Positions 63,012 through 64,000 of a stretch of 64,000 nucleotides of DNA are shown here, piece after piece (the stretch's first letter is position 1; every line of letters begins with the position of its first letter). The position numbers and the translations under genes were made by a program. The stretch spans positions 29,798 to 93,797 of the forward strand of contig DGQF01000011.1 of assembly GCA_002389675.1 (NCBI GenBank). The letters are read 5' to 3'. The DNA is from Gammaproteobacteria bacterium UBA4421. GTDB taxonomy: Bacteria; Pseudomonadota; Gammaproteobacteria; Pseudomonadales; Azotimanducaceae. A model generated the notes under the pieces. That model was not told the origin of the DNA and ran no database searches. It saw only the letters and a program-made list of their open reading frames with translations.

Positions 63012-63975
63012 GTGAGGAAACTTCTGAGTCGTAGTCAACGTCTATCGCCGGGCTAGTGTGCAGCCCCCAAAACCGAGAGCGGGATCCGGGCACAGCAGAT
63101 AATCTAACGGTGTTGAACTCAAAATCGTAGTCGGATGCCGACGATGAGTCTAAAGGTTCAAAAATCTCCGTTTGAACCTTGTAGTGCCGCATATCTAACA
63201 AAAAATCACTGTCGCTTATATGCTTAGAGAGGCTGAGGAAAGCCCGATCTAGCCGCTCTGTTGTGGCGAGAGAAATAAAAAAAGGCGATCCAGCGGAATC
63301 CAATAAATAAAACCCAAAGGGCGCAATAGAAAGGTAATATTCCGCGATATCTAACCGGGTCAATTCAGCAAAAAATATTTTCCGGAACTCTTCGTCCGTT
63401 ATAAATTCTCTAACGTCTTGAGGTAAAAGCCCTAGAAGCGGTTCCTGCAACTCTGAAAACCGATCATGCTCGAGGAGATATAAATGCTCGAGCAAGGTTT
63501 CAAGAGTACCTAAATTATCCTTGGAGAAAAAACGATCAATCGATCCATCATTGAAAGCCTCGACAGCAATTTTCTCGTCCGCTACTCCAGTGAGTAAAAC
63601 ATTTTTATAAACTGAGGGTTTCAGCTTCGCGAACAACTCGAGCCCATTCATACCTGGCATAGCGTAATCCGAAACGACAACTGACACCTCTTCAAATTTC
63701 GAAAAGCCAGCAACGTCCTCAACCAAAACTTCGGGCGAAAAACGAACGAGAACTCCTTCTTCATTCGAACGGATAATTTCTGGAGCTATTTTGTTAGCTA
63801 TCCCAGTGCGTTCCTCTAAGAATTTCTGCGCTTTGAGTGGATTCAACAAAAGAGCGCAAGGGCGAGCACCGCCTAGCATAAGCTCCATGGCTGTTAAAAA
63901 CCGTTCCTCATCATCTACGAACACCCAGGTGGTGGGATAGAAATACAATAGGATTCTTCGATCTATCATGATCAA
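62971..63975 (-). CDS. Response regulator with extended receiver and unknown C-terminal domain
   Basis: A 334-residue protein. The receiver has acidic residues Asp21-Asp22, the phosphoacceptor Asp103 in VVVSDYAMPGMNG, Thr129 (VLLTGVAD) and Lys152 (FFSKDN). The distance from the acidic pair to the phosphoacceptor is about 80 residues rather than about 43, so an insertion of about 40 residues sits in the first half (near 45-90). Residues 165-334 show no DNA-binding motif; they include IAEYYLSIAPFGFYLLDSAGSPFF. It converges on the kinase gene and is the obvious partner, like the LqsS-LqsR pair by size. Output is unknown. Confidence 0.8.
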   Translation of the reverse strand: MIMIDRRILLYFYPTTWVFVDDEERFLTAMELMLGGARPCALLLNPLKAQKFLEERTGIANKIAPEIIRSNEEGVLVRFSPEVLVEDVAGFSKFEEVSVVVSDYAMPGMNGLELFAKLKPSVYKNVLLTGVADEKIAVEAFNDGSIDRFFSKDNLGTLETLLEHLYLLEHDRFSELQEPLLGLLPQDVREFITDEEFRKIFFAELTRLDIAEYYLSIAPFGFYLLDSAGSPFFISLATTERLDRAFLSLSKHISDSDFLLDMRHYKVQTEIFEPLDSSSASDYDFEFNTVRLSAVPGSRSRFWGLHTSPAIDVDYDSEVSSLIRYLEAKQYPYE

Positions 63976-64000
63976 TCAAACACCCTCCGAGCATTTTCAG

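Overview
The window is chromosomal DNA of a gammaproteobacterium, most likely a marine, aerobic heterotroph of the Cellvibrionales/OM60-like kind. The class assignment rests on gene order: the block miaB - ybeZ/phoH - ybeY - corC - lnt - leuS - lptE - holA (about 17.6-27.0 kb, all on the minus strand) is a gammaproteobacterial core neighbourhood. The lifestyle guess rests on a TRAP transporter, a CYP153-like P450, acyl-CoA enzymes, split proton-translocating transhydrogenase genes and a DUF1820 gene. No rRNA, tRNA, CRISPR array, insertion sequence or prophage was seen.

Layout. 0-9 kb (+): the end of an acyl-CoA thioesterase II gene, a MoxR ATPase/VWA pair, and a complete oligopeptide ABC importer (oppABCDF) whose OppC-type permease carries a periplasmic fibronectin-III-like insertion. 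9-13.4 kb: an RRM RNA-binding protein with a clear terminator, a Nudix hydrolase, an ABM-fold protein, and a CobS/CobT AAA+/VWA pair. 13.5-17.6 kb: an RND pump and its membrane fusion protein, joined to the end of holA. 17.6-27 kb: the core block. 27-36.5 kb: DUF1820, a ferredoxin reductase, a YeeE/YedE pair, an acyl-CoA dehydrogenase, a DNA glycosylase, a PTPS-like protein with an SDR, a queuosine-precursor transporter, a luciferase-like oxidoreductase, a degenerate-looking exported protein and folK. 36.6-41.6 kb: a zinc alcohol dehydrogenase, a DegP/Q-type protease and the tightly coupled panB-panC-coaX operon (pantothenate to CoA). 41.8-44.6 kb: coxG-coxS-coxM without a large subunit, divergent from a MarR regulator whose ribosome-binding site is a run of ten G. 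44.7-49.5 kb: rluE, the P450 and pntAA-pntAB-pntB. 49.7-55.3 kb: a possible small membrane protein, a dctPQM TRAP operon extended by a MaoC-like and a PurN-like gene, and a HisN-like phosphatase.

55.6-64 kb is the most interesting region. One minus-strand run encodes a membrane class III nucleotide cyclase, a PilZ protein fused to an N-acyl-amino-acid-synthase-like acyltransferase, an MMPL/RND exporter and a methyltransferase. Divergent from it is a six-helix histidine kinase resembling the CqsS/LqsS autoinducer sensors, and its 3' end overlaps that of a convergent response regulator with an unusual receiver and an uncharacterised C-terminal half. Together they could form a lipid-signal circuit: acyltransferase makes, MMPL exports, kinase and regulator sense, with cyclic nucleotides feeding in through PilZ and the cyclase. 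This is an inference from gene content and motifs; no product or ligand can be read from the sequence.
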